Part shown: piece by piece, positions 27,758 through 37,099 of the stretch
How positions within the stretch are numbered: the stretch's first letter is position 1
Layout: every line of letters starts with the position of its first letter
Assembly (NCBI RefSeq): GCF_009765785.1
Contig: NZ_LMUT01000003.1
Coordinates: 607,570-671,569, forward strand
Length of the DNA stretch: 64,000 nt
Reading direction: 5' to 3'
Source of the DNA: Granulicella sp. L46
GTDB lineage: Bacteria > Acidobacteriota > Terriglobia > Terriglobales > Acidobacteriaceae
The notes under the pieces: model-generated
Told to the model about the DNA's origin: nothing
The model's database searches: none
Seen by the model: only the letters and a program-made list of their open reading frames with translations
Position numbers and translations under genes: made by a program

Positions 27758-27962
27758 CCCGAGGCCAAACCACCGTCCTCCAACCGCCGTCATCCTGACC
27801 GTAGTGAAGGATCCCTGCATTGCTATTTGTCGTTGCACTTGCTGTTGCACTTGCCTTTCTTTCTGTCATTCCCTCTGGGAATCTGCTTCCGCTCTTGCAC
27901 CTGTATTTGCATCTGCCCTTGTCGTTGTATTCAACACGCAACGCCATGAAAGGTTTTTAACC
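27758..27962. repeat. Repeat-containing spacer before the acyltransferase gene
   Basis: GTCAT elements begin at 27789 (CCTGACCGTAGTGAAGGA core) and 27866 (ATTCCC-tct-GGGAAT core). TTGCACT/TTGCTGT hexamers run between and after them. A four-codon ATG AAA GGT TTT TAA frame at 27947 ends just before the acyltransferase GTG. Confidence 0.75.
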
Positions 27963-29063
27963 GTGAAGACGACAAGACTCACCACCTCCGAATCGTTGGC
28001 GCTCGACGTCATTCGCGTAGTGGCGTCTGCGGTCGTGGCGTTTGGTCACCTCACCCAGTCTTATTTCTCCACTGGCTGGCGAGACTACACCTACCTGGCG
28101 CAGGACTCCGTAGCAGTCTTCTTCGTACTCTCCGGTTTTGTCATCCGTTACGTCACCTGCAGGCGAGCCGGCACCTTCGGCGGCTACCTCAGCGATCGAG
28201 CCTCGCGAATTTATTCCGTTGCCATACCGGCACTGCTCTTCACCGCCCTCATCGTCCCTATCGTTCTTCGCTACGACCCGGCCCTGTACAACAGCATTCC
28301 CAAAAGTTCCGGCTCGACGGCATACCAGCTTGCGATCAACCTCGCTTTCCTTGGTCAGCTTCCATTCCATGCGACCGAAGCGCTCATCAATCTTCCGTAC
28401 TGGTCCGTGACCTACGAGGTCGCCTATTACGTTCTCTACGGCTGCTTCTTTTATCTCTCCGGCAAAACGCGCTGGCTTTCGCTTCTATTCCTCGCCCTCC
28501 TCGCAGGCACAGCCGTCCTCTATCTCTTCCCTTTGTGGATCGCCGGCTGCATTACCCATGATCTTTACCAACGCTGGAACGAAGAAGGCACAACTCTCAG
28601 GAACCTCCTTCGCGCCACATTGATCAGCGTGATCGCGCTAGGGATCGCAATCCTCCTGCTAAAGCATTTTCATTTAGCCGGCCAGCTTAGCCATTACCGC
28701 CCGTCCAGTGTCGGCGATCGACTCCCCATCACTAGTTATGCGTTTGGCGGATTCTCGGCCATCGCGTTTATTGCCATCCTCTCCTTCGCTCGTCGATTCG
28801 CGATCAGCTCGGAATCAACCTTCGTCAAAGTCACCCGCTTTATCTCCGAAGGCACCTTCCCCCTCTACCTCTTGCATTTCCCACTGTTGGTGTTAATCGC
28901 AGCCTGTATTCCTTATAACCACGCCGCAGTCATTCCTAAATTAGCCATCTTCTTCTTCGTCCTGCTTGCCGGCATCCTTGCAGGACATCCGTGCAATCTC
29001 TTAAAGGACCGACTTCGCAACCTATTTCAGTACGCCCTGTCTCGCCCCGCTACTTCAAGCTAG
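27963..29063 (+). CDS. Acyltransferase-3 family integral membrane protein
   Basis: The 366-residue product belongs to the OafA/acyltransferase-3 family, which transfers acyl groups to surface sugars or lipids. The first helix carries LDVIRVVASAVVAFGHLTQ with the conserved catalytic His. Further signatures are DSVAVFFVLSGFVIRY, the R-rich loop DRASRIYSVAIPALL and FPLYLLHFPLLVL near the C terminus, within about ten hydrophobic segments. GTG 27963 is chosen for AAAGG ten bases upstream; the open frame before it is repeat DNA. Codon use is less GC-rich than in the flanking ilv genes, a possible sign of separate origin. Confidence 0.82.
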   Translation: MKTTRLTTSESLALDVIRVVASAVVAFGHLTQSYFSTGWRDYTYLAQDSVAVFFVLSGFVIRYVTCRRAGTFGGYLSDRASRIYSVAIPALLFTALIVPIVLRYDPALYNSIPKSSGSTAYQLAINLAFLGQLPFHATEALINLPYWSVTYEVAYYVLYGCFFYLSGKTRWLSLLFLALLAGTAVLYLFPLWIAGCITHDLYQRWNEEGTTLRNLLRATLISVIALGIAILLLKHFHLAGQLSHYRPSSVGDRLPITSYAFGGFSAIAFIAILSFARRFAISSESTFVKVTRFISEGTFPLYLLHFPLLVLIAACIPYNHAAVIPKLAIFFFVLLAGILAGHPCNLLKDRLRNLFQYALSRPATSS

Positions 29064-29093
29064 CTTGCGTTACTACTTACGAGGACCATTCGC

Positions 29094-30875
29094 ATGTCAA
29101 CTAACACCAACCAACACCCCACCCTAACCGGCTCCGAAATCCTCTGGGCCACCCTAGCCGGCGAAGGCACCACCACCGTCTTCGGTTACCCCGGCGGCGC
29201 CATCCTCCCGATCTACGATGCGCTGAGAAAATTCCCCACCATCCATCACGTTTTGGTCCGCCACGAGCAAGGCGCCGCCCACATGGCCGACGGCTACTCC
29301 CGCGCCTCGGGCCGCGTAGGCGTCTGCATGGCCACGTCCGGCCCCGGTGCCACCAACCTCGTCACCGGCCTCGCCACCGCCATGCTCGACAGCATCCCCA
29401 TCGTCGCCATCACCGGCCAGGTCTCCTCCAAAGTCCTCGGCAGCGACGCCTTCCAGGAGATCGACATCACCGGCATCACCCTCCCCGTCACCAAGCACAA
29501 CTTCCTCGTCACCCGCGCGGAAGACATCGCCCCCGCCGTCCGCGAGGCCTTCCAGATCGCCCGCTCCGGCCGCCCCGGCCCCGTCCTCGTCGACATCACC
29601 AAGGACGCCCAACAAGCCTCCGCCCTCTTCGACTTCGATGCCGCCAAGCCCCACGCCTACCGCCCCCACCCCATGCTGCGCGCCGAGTCATCCTCCATCC
29701 GCGAAGCCGTAGAGCTCATCCAGCAATCCCAGCGCCCCATCATCCTCGCCGGCCACGGCATCGTCGAGAGCGGTGCCGAAAAAGAAGTCATCGCCTTCGC
29801 CGAAGCCCACCAAATCCCCATCGCCAGCACCCTCCTCGGCCTCGGCGCCATCCCCGCCGCCCACCCTCTCTCCCTCGGCATGATGGGCATGCACGGCGAG
29901 AGCTGGGTCAACAACGCCATCCAGCAAGCCGACCTCCTCCTCGCCTTCGGCATGCGCTTCGACGACCGCGTCACCGGCAACCTCACCAAGTATTCCCCCA
30001 ACTCCAAAAAGATCCACGTAGAAATCGACCCCTCCGAGATCAACAAAAACGTCCGCGTAGATGTAGCCCTAATCGGCGACCTAAAAGAAGTCCTAAACCT
30101 CTTACAGCCGTTGCTTTCAACTGACAACGGACAACTAACAACTGAGAACCCCACCCACCAGTGGCTGGATACCATCAATCAGTCCAAAGGCACCGCCGCA
30201 GTCCGCGACATCATCAACCTCCCCGACAACGGACACCTCTACGCCGCGCACGTCATCAACGACATCTGGCACGAAGCCGCCGCCGCCGGCCGCCTCGAAC
30301 AAACCATCATCGTCACCGACGTAGGCCAGCACCAGATGTGGGAAGCCCAATACTTCAAGCACGAAGCCCCCCGCTCCCTCATCACCTCCGGAGGCCTCGG
30401 CACGATGGGCTTCGCTCTCCCCGCAGCCATCGGTGCGAAGACTGCCTGCCCCGACAAAGACGTCTGGGTCATTGCCGGCGACGGCGGCTTCCAGATGACC
30501 GCCGCCGAGCTCTCCACCATCGTCCAGGAAAACCTCGCCATCAACATCGCGGTCATCAACAACGGCTTCCTCGGCATGGTCCGCCAGTGGCAGGAGACCT
30601 TCTACGACAAAAATTATTCTGCGTCCCCCATCCTCTCTCCCGACTTCGTCCTCTTAGCCGCAGCCCACGGAATAGCCGGCGCCAACGTAAGCAAGCGCTC
30701 TGACGTGACGCCCACAGCCACCAAAGCCCGCACCTCCAACCAGCCATTCTTAATTAACTTCCAAGTAGAAAAAGAAGACGGCGTCTACCCCATGATCACC
30801 CCCGGCTCTGCCCTCCACGAAATGGTCCGCCGCCCCACCAACGACCCCCTCCTCGAACTCCCGGAGGAAGATTAA
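29094..30875 (+). CDS. ilvB: Acetolactate synthase large (catalytic) subunit
   Basis: The 593-residue thiamine-diphosphate enzyme forms acetolactate or acetohydroxybutyrate. It shows VFGYPGGAILPIYDAL, the catalytic Glu in VRHEQGAAHMADGYSR, GPGATNLVTGLATA, the FAD-domain GMRFDDRVTGN and the ThDP motif GDGGFQMTAAELSTIVQENL...NNGFLGMVRQWQ. Between the middle and C-terminal domains, about 12 residues (LSTDNGQLTTEN) are encoded by an ACTGACAAC/ACTGAGAAC repeat at 30113-30152, apparently an in-frame insertion in a linker. AGGA precedes the ATG. The small subunit is not adjacent: two unrelated genes intervene. Confidence 0.96.
   Translation: MSTNTNQHPTLTGSEILWATLAGEGTTTVFGYPGGAILPIYDALRKFPTIHHVLVRHEQGAAHMADGYSRASGRVGVCMATSGPGATNLVTGLATAMLDSIPIVAITGQVSSKVLGSDAFQEIDITGITLPVTKHNFLVTRAEDIAPAVREAFQIARSGRPGPVLVDITKDAQQASALFDFDAAKPHAYRPHPMLRAESSSIREAVELIQQSQRPIILAGHGIVESGAEKEVIAFAEAHQIPIASTLLGLGAIPAAHPLSLGMMGMHGESWVNNAIQQADLLLAFGMRFDDRVTGNLTKYSPNSKKIHVEIDPSEINKNVRVDVALIGDLKEVLNLLQPLLSTDNGQLTTENPTHQWLDTINQSKGTAAVRDIINLPDNGHLYAAHVINDIWHEAAAAGRLEQTIIVTDVGQHQMWEAQYFKHEAPRSLITSGGLGTMGFALPAAIGAKTACPDKDVWVIAGDGGFQMTAAELSTIVQENLAINIAVINNGFLGMVRQWQETFYDKNYSASPILSPDFVLLAAAHGIAGANVSKRSDVTPTATKARTSNQPFLINFQVEKEDGVYPMITPGSALHEMVRRPTNDPLLELPEED
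30113..30152 (+). repeat. ACTGACAAC...ACTGAGAAC block inside ilvB
   Basis: The sequence AACTGACAACGGACAAC followed by TAACAACTGAGAACCCC is the repeat found before the start codons of leuC, ilvN, ilvC and the gene at 60.1 kb. Here it is translated in frame within the ilvB interdomain linker. Confidence 0.75.
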
Positions 30876-30877
30876 TT

Positions 30878-31267
30878 ATGCCGCGACTTTCCGCACGAAA
30901 TATCCTGATGACAATTTGTTTTCTGGCGGCAGGCTATTGCCTGATTCAGTCGATTTTTTGGCACGTGATGGCAGCCCTGCCGGGGCTCTACGGGCTCACG
31001 TGGGGGAAAATTTCCGGCCTTTTGCTAATTGCTGAAATCATCTCGCTCGCGCTCTTCTTCAAGTGGCCGATTGCACTCCTTACGTTCACCACACTGCGAC
31101 TCGCGCTGTCCGCCTTTCGCTTTTTCCCATGGGATGGCGCCGGACCGAAGGCCTTCACTACGCAGCATGCATGGACCCTCGCGCTTTTTTTTGTGACGAT
31201 TTCCGCCACATTCATTTCGCTCATGCCGGACCGGCCTCAACTGCACCCTCGCAGCTCCACCACGTGA
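30878..31267 (+). CDS. Small polytopic membrane protein of unknown function
   Basis: The 129-residue product starts three bases after ilvB with GGAGG overlapping the ilvB end. It has four hydrophobic segments (ILMTICFLAAGYCLIQSIFW, ISGLLLIAEIISLALFF, PIALLTFTTLRLAL, ALFFVTISATFISL) and a short polar tail. It is less GC-rich than ilvB. I do not recognise the family. Its stop overlaps the GTG of the next gene (GTGA), implying translational coupling between the two genes that separate ilvB from ilvN. Confidence 0.7.
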   Translation: MPRLSARNILMTICFLAAGYCLIQSIFWHVMAALPGLYGLTWGKISGLLLIAEIISLALFFKWPIALLTFTTLRLALSAFRFFPWDGAGPKAFTTQHAWTLALFFVTISATFISLMPDRPQLHPRSSTT

Positions 31268-31830
31268 CGACCACCCTCCAACTCGCCACCCCCCGCCTCC
31301 TCCTCCGCCCCTGGCAGGACCGCGACCGCGCGCCCTTCGCCACCATGAACGCTGATCCCGAAGTCATGCGCTACTTCCCCACCCTGATGACGCAGCAAGA
31401 AACCGACGACGCAGCCGATCGCTACAACCAGCAACTCGACCGCGACGGCTTCACCATGTTCGCCGTCGAAGACCGCACCGACCAATCCTTCCTCGGCGTA
31501 CTCGGCGCGCAAACCATGCGCTTCGAAATCCCCAACCTCCCTCAACCGGCCGTAGAAATCGGCTGGCGTCTAGCCTCACAAGCCCAAGGCCGCGGCCTCG
31601 CCACCGAAGGCGCCCACGCCATCATTAACCACCTCCGCAACGAAACCACCATCCGTGAAGTCGTAGCCATCACCACCCCCGACAACCTCGCCTCGCAAAA
31701 CGTCATGCGCAAACTAAACATGACCGTCCGCCCAGAGCTCACCTTCGACCACCCGCTCATCGCCGCCGACCATCCACGCCGCCAACACGTCCTCTACAAC
31801 CTGGACCTCTCTTCGCCCTATGCCAAATAA
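31264..31830 (+). CDS. GNAT-family N-acetyltransferase (RimJ/RimL-like)
   Basis: The 188-residue product begins at a GTG that overlaps the previous stop as GTGA. It has the RimL-type N terminus (LATPRLLLRPWQDRDRAPFATMNADPEVMRYFP), the acetyl-CoA-binding region IGWRLASQAQGRGLATEGA (R-x-x-G-x-G/A) and VAITTPDNLASQNVMRKLNM. Members acetylate protein N termini, amino-sugars or small molecules; the substrate is unknown. The upstream open frame overlapping the membrane gene is not supported. Confidence 0.87.
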   Translation: MTTTLQLATPRLLLRPWQDRDRAPFATMNADPEVMRYFPTLMTQQETDDAADRYNQQLDRDGFTMFAVEDRTDQSFLGVLGAQTMRFEIPNLPQPAVEIGWRLASQAQGRGLATEGAHAIINHLRNETTIREVVAITTPDNLASQNVMRKLNMTVRPELTFDHPLIAADHPRRQHVLYNLDLSSPYAK

Positions 31831-31878
31831 TCTTCAGCCACGGATTCTCCTGCCAACACCTCTACACCGCGCCAACTA

Positions 31879-31894
31879 ACTGACAACTGAGAAC
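31879..31894 (+). repeat. ACTGACAACTGAGAAC block before ilvN
   Basis: An exact copy of the 16-mer ends 11 bases before the ilvN ATG, occupying the usual ribosome-site position. Confidence 0.8.
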
Positions 31895-31905
31895 GGACAA
31901 CCAAC

Positions 31906-32535
31906 ATGCTCCATACCTTCGTCGCATTAGTCCAAGACAAACCCGGCGTCCTCACCCGCGTCGCCTCCCTCTTCCGCCGCCTCAACATCAACATCGTCTC
32001 GCTCACGGTAGGCGAGTCCGAGCGCGCCGACACCTCGCGCATGACCATCGTCGCCGACGCACCCGAGAACGCCGCGCATCGCATCCGCGCCTCCCTCTAC
32101 AAGCTCGAAACCACCATCGACGTCGATGAGGTCAACCGCTCCGAAGCCGTCGTCCGCGAGCTCTGCCTCATCAAGGTAGCCGCCGGCCCCAACCAGCCCC
32201 ACGGCCTCCACTCCCGCTCCCAAATCTTCGAGCTAGCGCAAGTCTTCCGCGCCCGCGTCGTCGACCTCGCTCCCGAATCCATCATGCTCGAAATGACCGG
32301 CAGCGCCTCCAAAATCGAAGGCCTCCTGCAAGTCCTCCGCGAAAGCTCCTACACCGTCCTCGAGGTCTCCCGCACCGGCCGCATGGCCATGCGTCGCGGC
32401 CACCACACCACCCGCGTCCTCAAGGCCCTCGGCACCCCTGGCAACAATCCCTCGGCCCCTACAGAAAATCCCTCGCCGTCCGCGCAGGACCTAACCGACG
32501 ACGAAATCCTCCCCACCGAATTTGACGAAGAGTAG
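31906..32535 (+). CDS. ilvN: Acetolactate synthase small (regulatory) subunit
   Basis: The 209-residue product has the N-terminal ACT domain (HTFVALVQDKPGVLTRVASLF, NIVSLTVGESE) that binds valine for feedback control, and the C-terminal ALS-ss domain (RELCLIKVAA, ESIMLEMTGSASKIEGLLQVL, VLEVSRTGRMAMRRG). The last 45 residues are an acidic, low-complexity tail carrying PSAQD, encoded by the dispersed 15-mer CCGTCCGCGCAGGAC at 32476. The usual ribosome-site position holds the ACTGACAACTGAGAAC repeat, so initiation may be weak or structured. Confidence 0.96.
   Translation: MLHTFVALVQDKPGVLTRVASLFRRLNINIVSLTVGESERADTSRMTIVADAPENAAHRIRASLYKLETTIDVDEVNRSEAVVRELCLIKVAAGPNQPHGLHSRSQIFELAQVFRARVVDLAPESIMLEMTGSASKIEGLLQVLRESSYTVLEVSRTGRMAMRRGHHTTRVLKALGTPGNNPSAPTENPSPSAQDLTDDEILPTEFDEE
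32476..32490 (+). repeat. CCGTCCGCGCAGGAC element in ilvN
   Basis: One of six exact copies in the window. Here it encodes PSAQD in the acidic C-terminal tail of IlvN. Confidence 0.85.
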
Positions 32536-32587
32536 GAACGCCGTTCCGAGTCACGCCTACGATTCCCAAAACTTCCCTAAACTAATA

Positions 32588-32603
32588 ACTGACAACTGAG
32601 AAC
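32588..32603 (+). repeat. ACTGACAACTGAGAAC block before ilvC
   Basis: An exact copy of the 16-mer lies between ilvN and ilvC, followed by a conventional AAAGG ribosome site and the ilvC ATG at 32626. Confidence 0.8.
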
Positions 32604-32625
32604 GAACAACCGAAAGGCATCTCTA

Positions 32626-33651
<1,026 letters not shown>

Positions 33652-33673
33652 CCAACCCGCACCAAACCGGGTG

Positions 33674-33710
33674 CCCCATGTCTCGCTTCTGAGACATGGG
33701 GTTTCTCTTT
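33674..33710 (+). terminator. Intrinsic terminator of ilvC (GGGTGCCCC-type repeat)
   Basis: CCCCATGTCTC and GAGACATGGGG form an 11-base-pair stem with a GCTTCT loop, followed by TTTCTCTTT. The stem and loop recur at 52.75, 53.8, 58.0 and 60.5 kb, so this terminator belongs to a dispersed family. Confidence 0.8.
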
Positions 33711-33721
33711 GCGCACCATTT

Positions 33722-35542
33722 TCAACCAGTCTTCCGCGGAGGCTCCGCCGCACTCCCCCGCAACCGCCCACTCTTCAGCTTCCAGCTAAACTGCCGCTTC
33801 CTCAACATCGCCCCAAACTGTTCCGCCGGCACCGGCGAGCTAAAGTAAAACCCCTGCGCCTCATCACAATCCTGGGCTCGCAAAAACTTCATCTGCTCGA
33901 GAGATTCGACGCCCTCGGCCACCACTCGCAGTTTCAGGCTCCGTCCCATACGAATGATCGCCACCGCGATCGACGTGTCGTCCAACTGCTCCTTCAGCGG
34001 GCGCAGGAACGACCGGTCGATCTTCAAAATATCCACCGGCAGCCTTTTCAGGTGACTCAAGCTCGAGTAGCCTGCGCCAAAATCATCAATCGACACCTTC
34101 ACGCCCATCCCTCTTAAATGCTGCAGCACCGCCAGCGCTCGCTCCGGCAGATTCATCAGCACTGTCTCCGTCACCTCCAACTCCAGCGACGCAGGGCTCA
34201 GCCCCGTCTCTTCCAGCACCCGGCACACCTCGTTGCGAAAGTTAGCATCCTGCAGTTGAATTGCCGAAGCATTCACAGCCATACTCACCGCCGGCAGCCC
34301 TTCGTCCAACCAACTCGCCGCCTGCCTGCACGCCTCGCGCAGCACCCATGAGCCAATCGGCAACATCAGCCCACTCTCTTCCGCCACAGCAAGGAAGGTC
34401 TCCGGAGTCACTACCCCGCGCGAGCCGCTGGTCCACCGCAGCAACGCCTCCACCCCCGCGATCGCACCTGTCTTCAGATCAATCGTCGGCTGATAATGCA
34501 GCTGAAACTCATTCCTCCCCAACGCCCGCCGCAGGTCCTCTTCGATTGACCGCCGATACACCGCCCGTGCATTCATCGCCGGCTTGAAAAACTTCACGCA
34601 CCCGCGCCCACTCGCCTTCGCCTGGTACAGCGCCGTATCGGCATGCTTCACCAGCGTCTCTGCGTCCACTCCATCCGCCGGATAGCGGCTTACCCCAATG
34701 CTCGCCGTCAGGTAAAGCTGGTTCTCCCCAATCGAGTGCACGCTAGCGACCGCGTCCAGAATTCTCTTCGTCACCACCTGCGCGTCTGCCTTGGTCTTCA
34801 CCTCCTGCAGCAGCACTACGAACTCATCGCCGCCCTGCCGGCTCACCGTGTCCGGCGTCCGTACCTGTTCCTGCAGCCGTTCTGCAACCGACTGCAGCAG
34901 CTTGTCCCCTACCAAATGTCCCAGCGAATCATTCACCTGCTTAAACTGGTCCAGGTCGATATACAGCACCGCCACTTCACCCGAGTGCCTCTCCGCCAGC
35001 GCAATCGCCTGCCCCAGCCTGTCCTCCAGCAGGAGCCGATTCGGCAGCCCCGTAAGAAAATCATGCTGCGACGCATGCATCATCTCTTCCGCCACGCGCC
35101 GCGCCTCGCTCACATCCCGAAACACGATCACCGACCCGGTAACCTTCCCACCCCGACCGTGAATCGGTGCCGTCGAGTCCTCAATGTAAATCTCTCCCCC
35201 ATCCCGGCGAATCAAAATACAACACCCCGGCAGATGCCCCGGCCGGTGTTGCTGTCTCGACGACTCCATCGGATCTGGAATGCTCTCCCGCGTCGTCGCA
35301 TCCACGACCTTAAACACCTCTTCGATCGACCGGCCGCGCGCCTCCCTCACCGGCCACCCTGTTAATCTCTCCCCCACCACGTTGAGAAACGTAATCTTCG
35401 CCTCGCGGTCCGTACTGATCACAGCTTCGCCAATCGACTCCAGTGTCACCTGGGCGCGATCCTTCTGCTCAACGTTTACTCTCTTGATTCCAGCTTTAGA
35501 CACTTCACCCAACTTCTTGACGGGACTAACCCCGGCAACCAT
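33722..35542 (-). CDS. PAS-GGDEF-EAL cyclic-di-GMP signalling protein
   Basis: The 606-residue product combines a PAS sensor (about 30-150), a GGDEF domain (about 155-320) and an EAL domain (about 335-585), with no membrane segment. The cyclase site RQGGDEF is intact, and RTPD lies five residues upstream, matching the RxxD inhibitory site. The phosphodiesterase motifs are complete: EALLRW, VNASAIQLQD, ELEVTETVLM, DDFGAGYSSL, KIDRSF and VAEGVES. Both activities are therefore possible, with PAS input selecting between them. The gene faces ilvC convergently. Confidence 0.93.
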   Translation of the reverse strand: MVAGVSPVKKLGEVSKAGIKRVNVEQKDRAQVTLESIGEAVISTDREAKITFLNVVGERLTGWPVREARGRSIEEVFKVVDATTRESIPDPMESSRQQHRPGHLPGCCILIRRDGGEIYIEDSTAPIHGRGGKVTGSVIVFRDVSEARRVAEEMMHASQHDFLTGLPNRLLLEDRLGQAIALAERHSGEVAVLYIDLDQFKQVNDSLGHLVGDKLLQSVAERLQEQVRTPDTVSRQGGDEFVVLLQEVKTKADAQVVTKRILDAVASVHSIGENQLYLTASIGVSRYPADGVDAETLVKHADTALYQAKASGRGCVKFFKPAMNARAVYRRSIEEDLRRALGRNEFQLHYQPTIDLKTGAIAGVEALLRWTSGSRGVVTPETFLAVAEESGLMLPIGSWVLREACRQAASWLDEGLPAVSMAVNASAIQLQDANFRNEVCRVLEETGLSPASLELEVTETVLMNLPERALAVLQHLRGMGVKVSIDDFGAGYSSLSHLKRLPVDILKIDRSFLRPLKEQLDDTSIAVAIIRMGRSLKLRVVAEGVESLEQMKFLRAQDCDEAQGFYFSSPVPAEQFGAMLRKRQFSWKLKSGRLRGSAAEPPRKTG

Positions 35543-35741
35543 CTCAGCGTCCGCAGGAAAATCGCCTATCCTTCATCAGACACCTCCGCGGCCCTCGGCG
35601 TTGCATTGAGCACACACCTTGCGCCGCAAAGCCCATTCCTGTCTATCCCTTCACCTTCCGCGGCGTCCGAATACCGCCGCCACCTCCCGCCCCCCAAAGC
35701 ATCTGATCCCTATAAGCCCCACCCGACCCAAGGAGCACCGC

Positions 35742-36761
35742 ATGTCCGCCACCGCCCTCCGCCTGAACGCCTTTGGTCTCGACAACCTCTCGCTCGAACC
35801 CCTCGCCCTCCCTGACCCCGGCCCCACCGAAATCCTCGTCGATCTCCACGCCGCCAGCCTCAACTACCGCGACCTCATGGTCATCCTTGGCACCTACAAC
35901 CCTAAGCAGGCTCTCCCTCGCATCCCCGGCTCCGACGCCGCCGGCATCGTCACCGCCATCGGCTCGGCAGTCACCCGCTTCAAAGTAGGCGACCACGTCA
36001 CCAGCCTCTTCTTCCAGGACTGGCTCGACGGCCCCATCCAACCCACCACCGGCAAGTCCGCGCTAGGCGGCCCAATCGACGGCGTCTTCTCCACCCAGCA
36101 CCTCTTTCCCGAAACCGGCCTCATCCACGCCCCCGCCGGCTTCACCCACGCAGAAGCCGCGACCCTCCCCTGCTCCGCCCTCACCGCCTGGAACGCCCTC
36201 GTCGAAAAAGGAAATCTCCACGCCGGCCAGACCGTCCTCCTGCTCGGCACCGGCGGCGTTTCGCTCTTCGCCCTGCAGATCGCCAAAGCCCACGGCGCCC
36301 GCGTCCTCATCACCAGTTCCTCCGACGAAAAACTAGCCCGCGCCCGCACCCTCGGCGCCGACGACGTCATCAACTACCGCACCACCCCCGACTGGGACCG
36401 CGAAGTCTTCCGCCTCACCGCGAACCGCGGCGTCGACCACATCGTAGAAGTCGGAGGAGCCGGCACCCTCCCTCTCTCCCTAAAAGCCGTAACCCCCGGC
36501 GGCCACATCTACGTCATCGGCGTCCTCGCTGGCAAAGGCCAGCTCATCGACCCCACGCCCATCCTCGCCAAGGCCATCCACGTCCAGGGCGTCTACGTAG
36601 GCAGCCGCGCCATGTACGCCCGCATGAACGCCGCCATCGACACCAACCACCTCCACCCCGTCATCGACAGTACGTTCCCCCTCACCCAGGCCCGCGAAGC
36701 TCTCACCCACATGCAGTCAGCCAACCACTACGGCAAAATCGTCCTCAACCTAAAAGCCTGA
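35742..36761 (+). CDS. Zinc-independent quinone oxidoreductase / MDR-family dehydrogenase
   Basis: The 339-residue product is a medium-chain dehydrogenase/reductase. It has the GroES-like N-terminal domain (ILVDLHAASLNYRDLMVILG, IPGSDAAGIVTAIG, FKVGDHVTSLF) and the NADPH Rossmann domain (TVLLLGTGGVSLFALQIAKAHGARV). The structural and catalytic zinc cysteines of alcohol dehydrogenases are absent, favouring a quinone oxidoreductase-type reaction. AAGGAG lies six bases before the ATG, which fixes the start. The substrate is unknown. Confidence 0.88.
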   Translation: MSATALRLNAFGLDNLSLEPLALPDPGPTEILVDLHAASLNYRDLMVILGTYNPKQALPRIPGSDAAGIVTAIGSAVTRFKVGDHVTSLFFQDWLDGPIQPTTGKSALGGPIDGVFSTQHLFPETGLIHAPAGFTHAEAATLPCSALTAWNALVEKGNLHAGQTVLLLGTGGVSLFALQIAKAHGARVLITSSSDEKLARARTLGADDVINYRTTPDWDREVFRLTANRGVDHIVEVGGAGTLPLSLKAVTPGGHIYVIGVLAGKGQLIDPTPILAKAIHVQGVYVGSRAMYARMNAAIDTNHLHPVIDSTFPLTQAREALTHMQSANHYGKIVLNLKA

Positions 36762-36838
36762 CCCTCCGGAACGGTAGTCAGAGAACGGGCAAACCTATCC
36801 GCGATTCAGCCATCTTAGACGAACGAGGAGATATCGCT

Positions 36839-37090
36839 ATGAACCGCAAATTGTTAGTTGGGCTGTTGGGATTAGGGATTGTATTGAGCGCGCCGCTGGT
36901 TGCGCAGAACACCGCGGATACCACGACGGCAAAGAAGCAGCTCAAGAGCGACCAAAAGGTAGACAAGCAGCAAGCCAAGGCGGACAAGGCGGAGAGAAAG
37001 GCACTCGGCACCAAACAGCAGAAGAAGGCTGATAAGGCTCAGGACAAGGCAAACAAGCAGGCCGAGAAAGCCTCCGATCCACAGGGTTAA
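36839..37090 (+). CDS. Small secreted Lys/Gln-rich protein
   Basis: The 83-residue product has GAGGAG about eight bases before the ATG and a clear signal peptide (MNRKLLVGLLGLGIVLSAPL, cleavage near VAQ). The mature 60 residues are almost entirely Lys, Gln, Ala and Asp (KADKAERKALG, KKADKAQDKANKQ), predicting a single charged helix or disordered chain. No cysteine or enzyme motif is present. Such peptides occur in acidobacterial genomes, but I know no function; binding to envelope polymers or nucleic acid is only a guess. Confidence 0.65.
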   Translation: MNRKLLVGLLGLGIVLSAPLVAQNTADTTTAKKQLKSDQKVDKQQAKADKAERKALGTKQQKKADKAQDKANKQAEKASDPQG

Positions 37091-37099
37091 CCAGCGAAC

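Noticed and set aside
27804-27962. An N-terminal extension of the acyltransferase starting at 27804.
   Set aside because: The extension is encoded by GTCAT and TTGC repeats; GTG 27963 has a better ribosome site and matches the family start.
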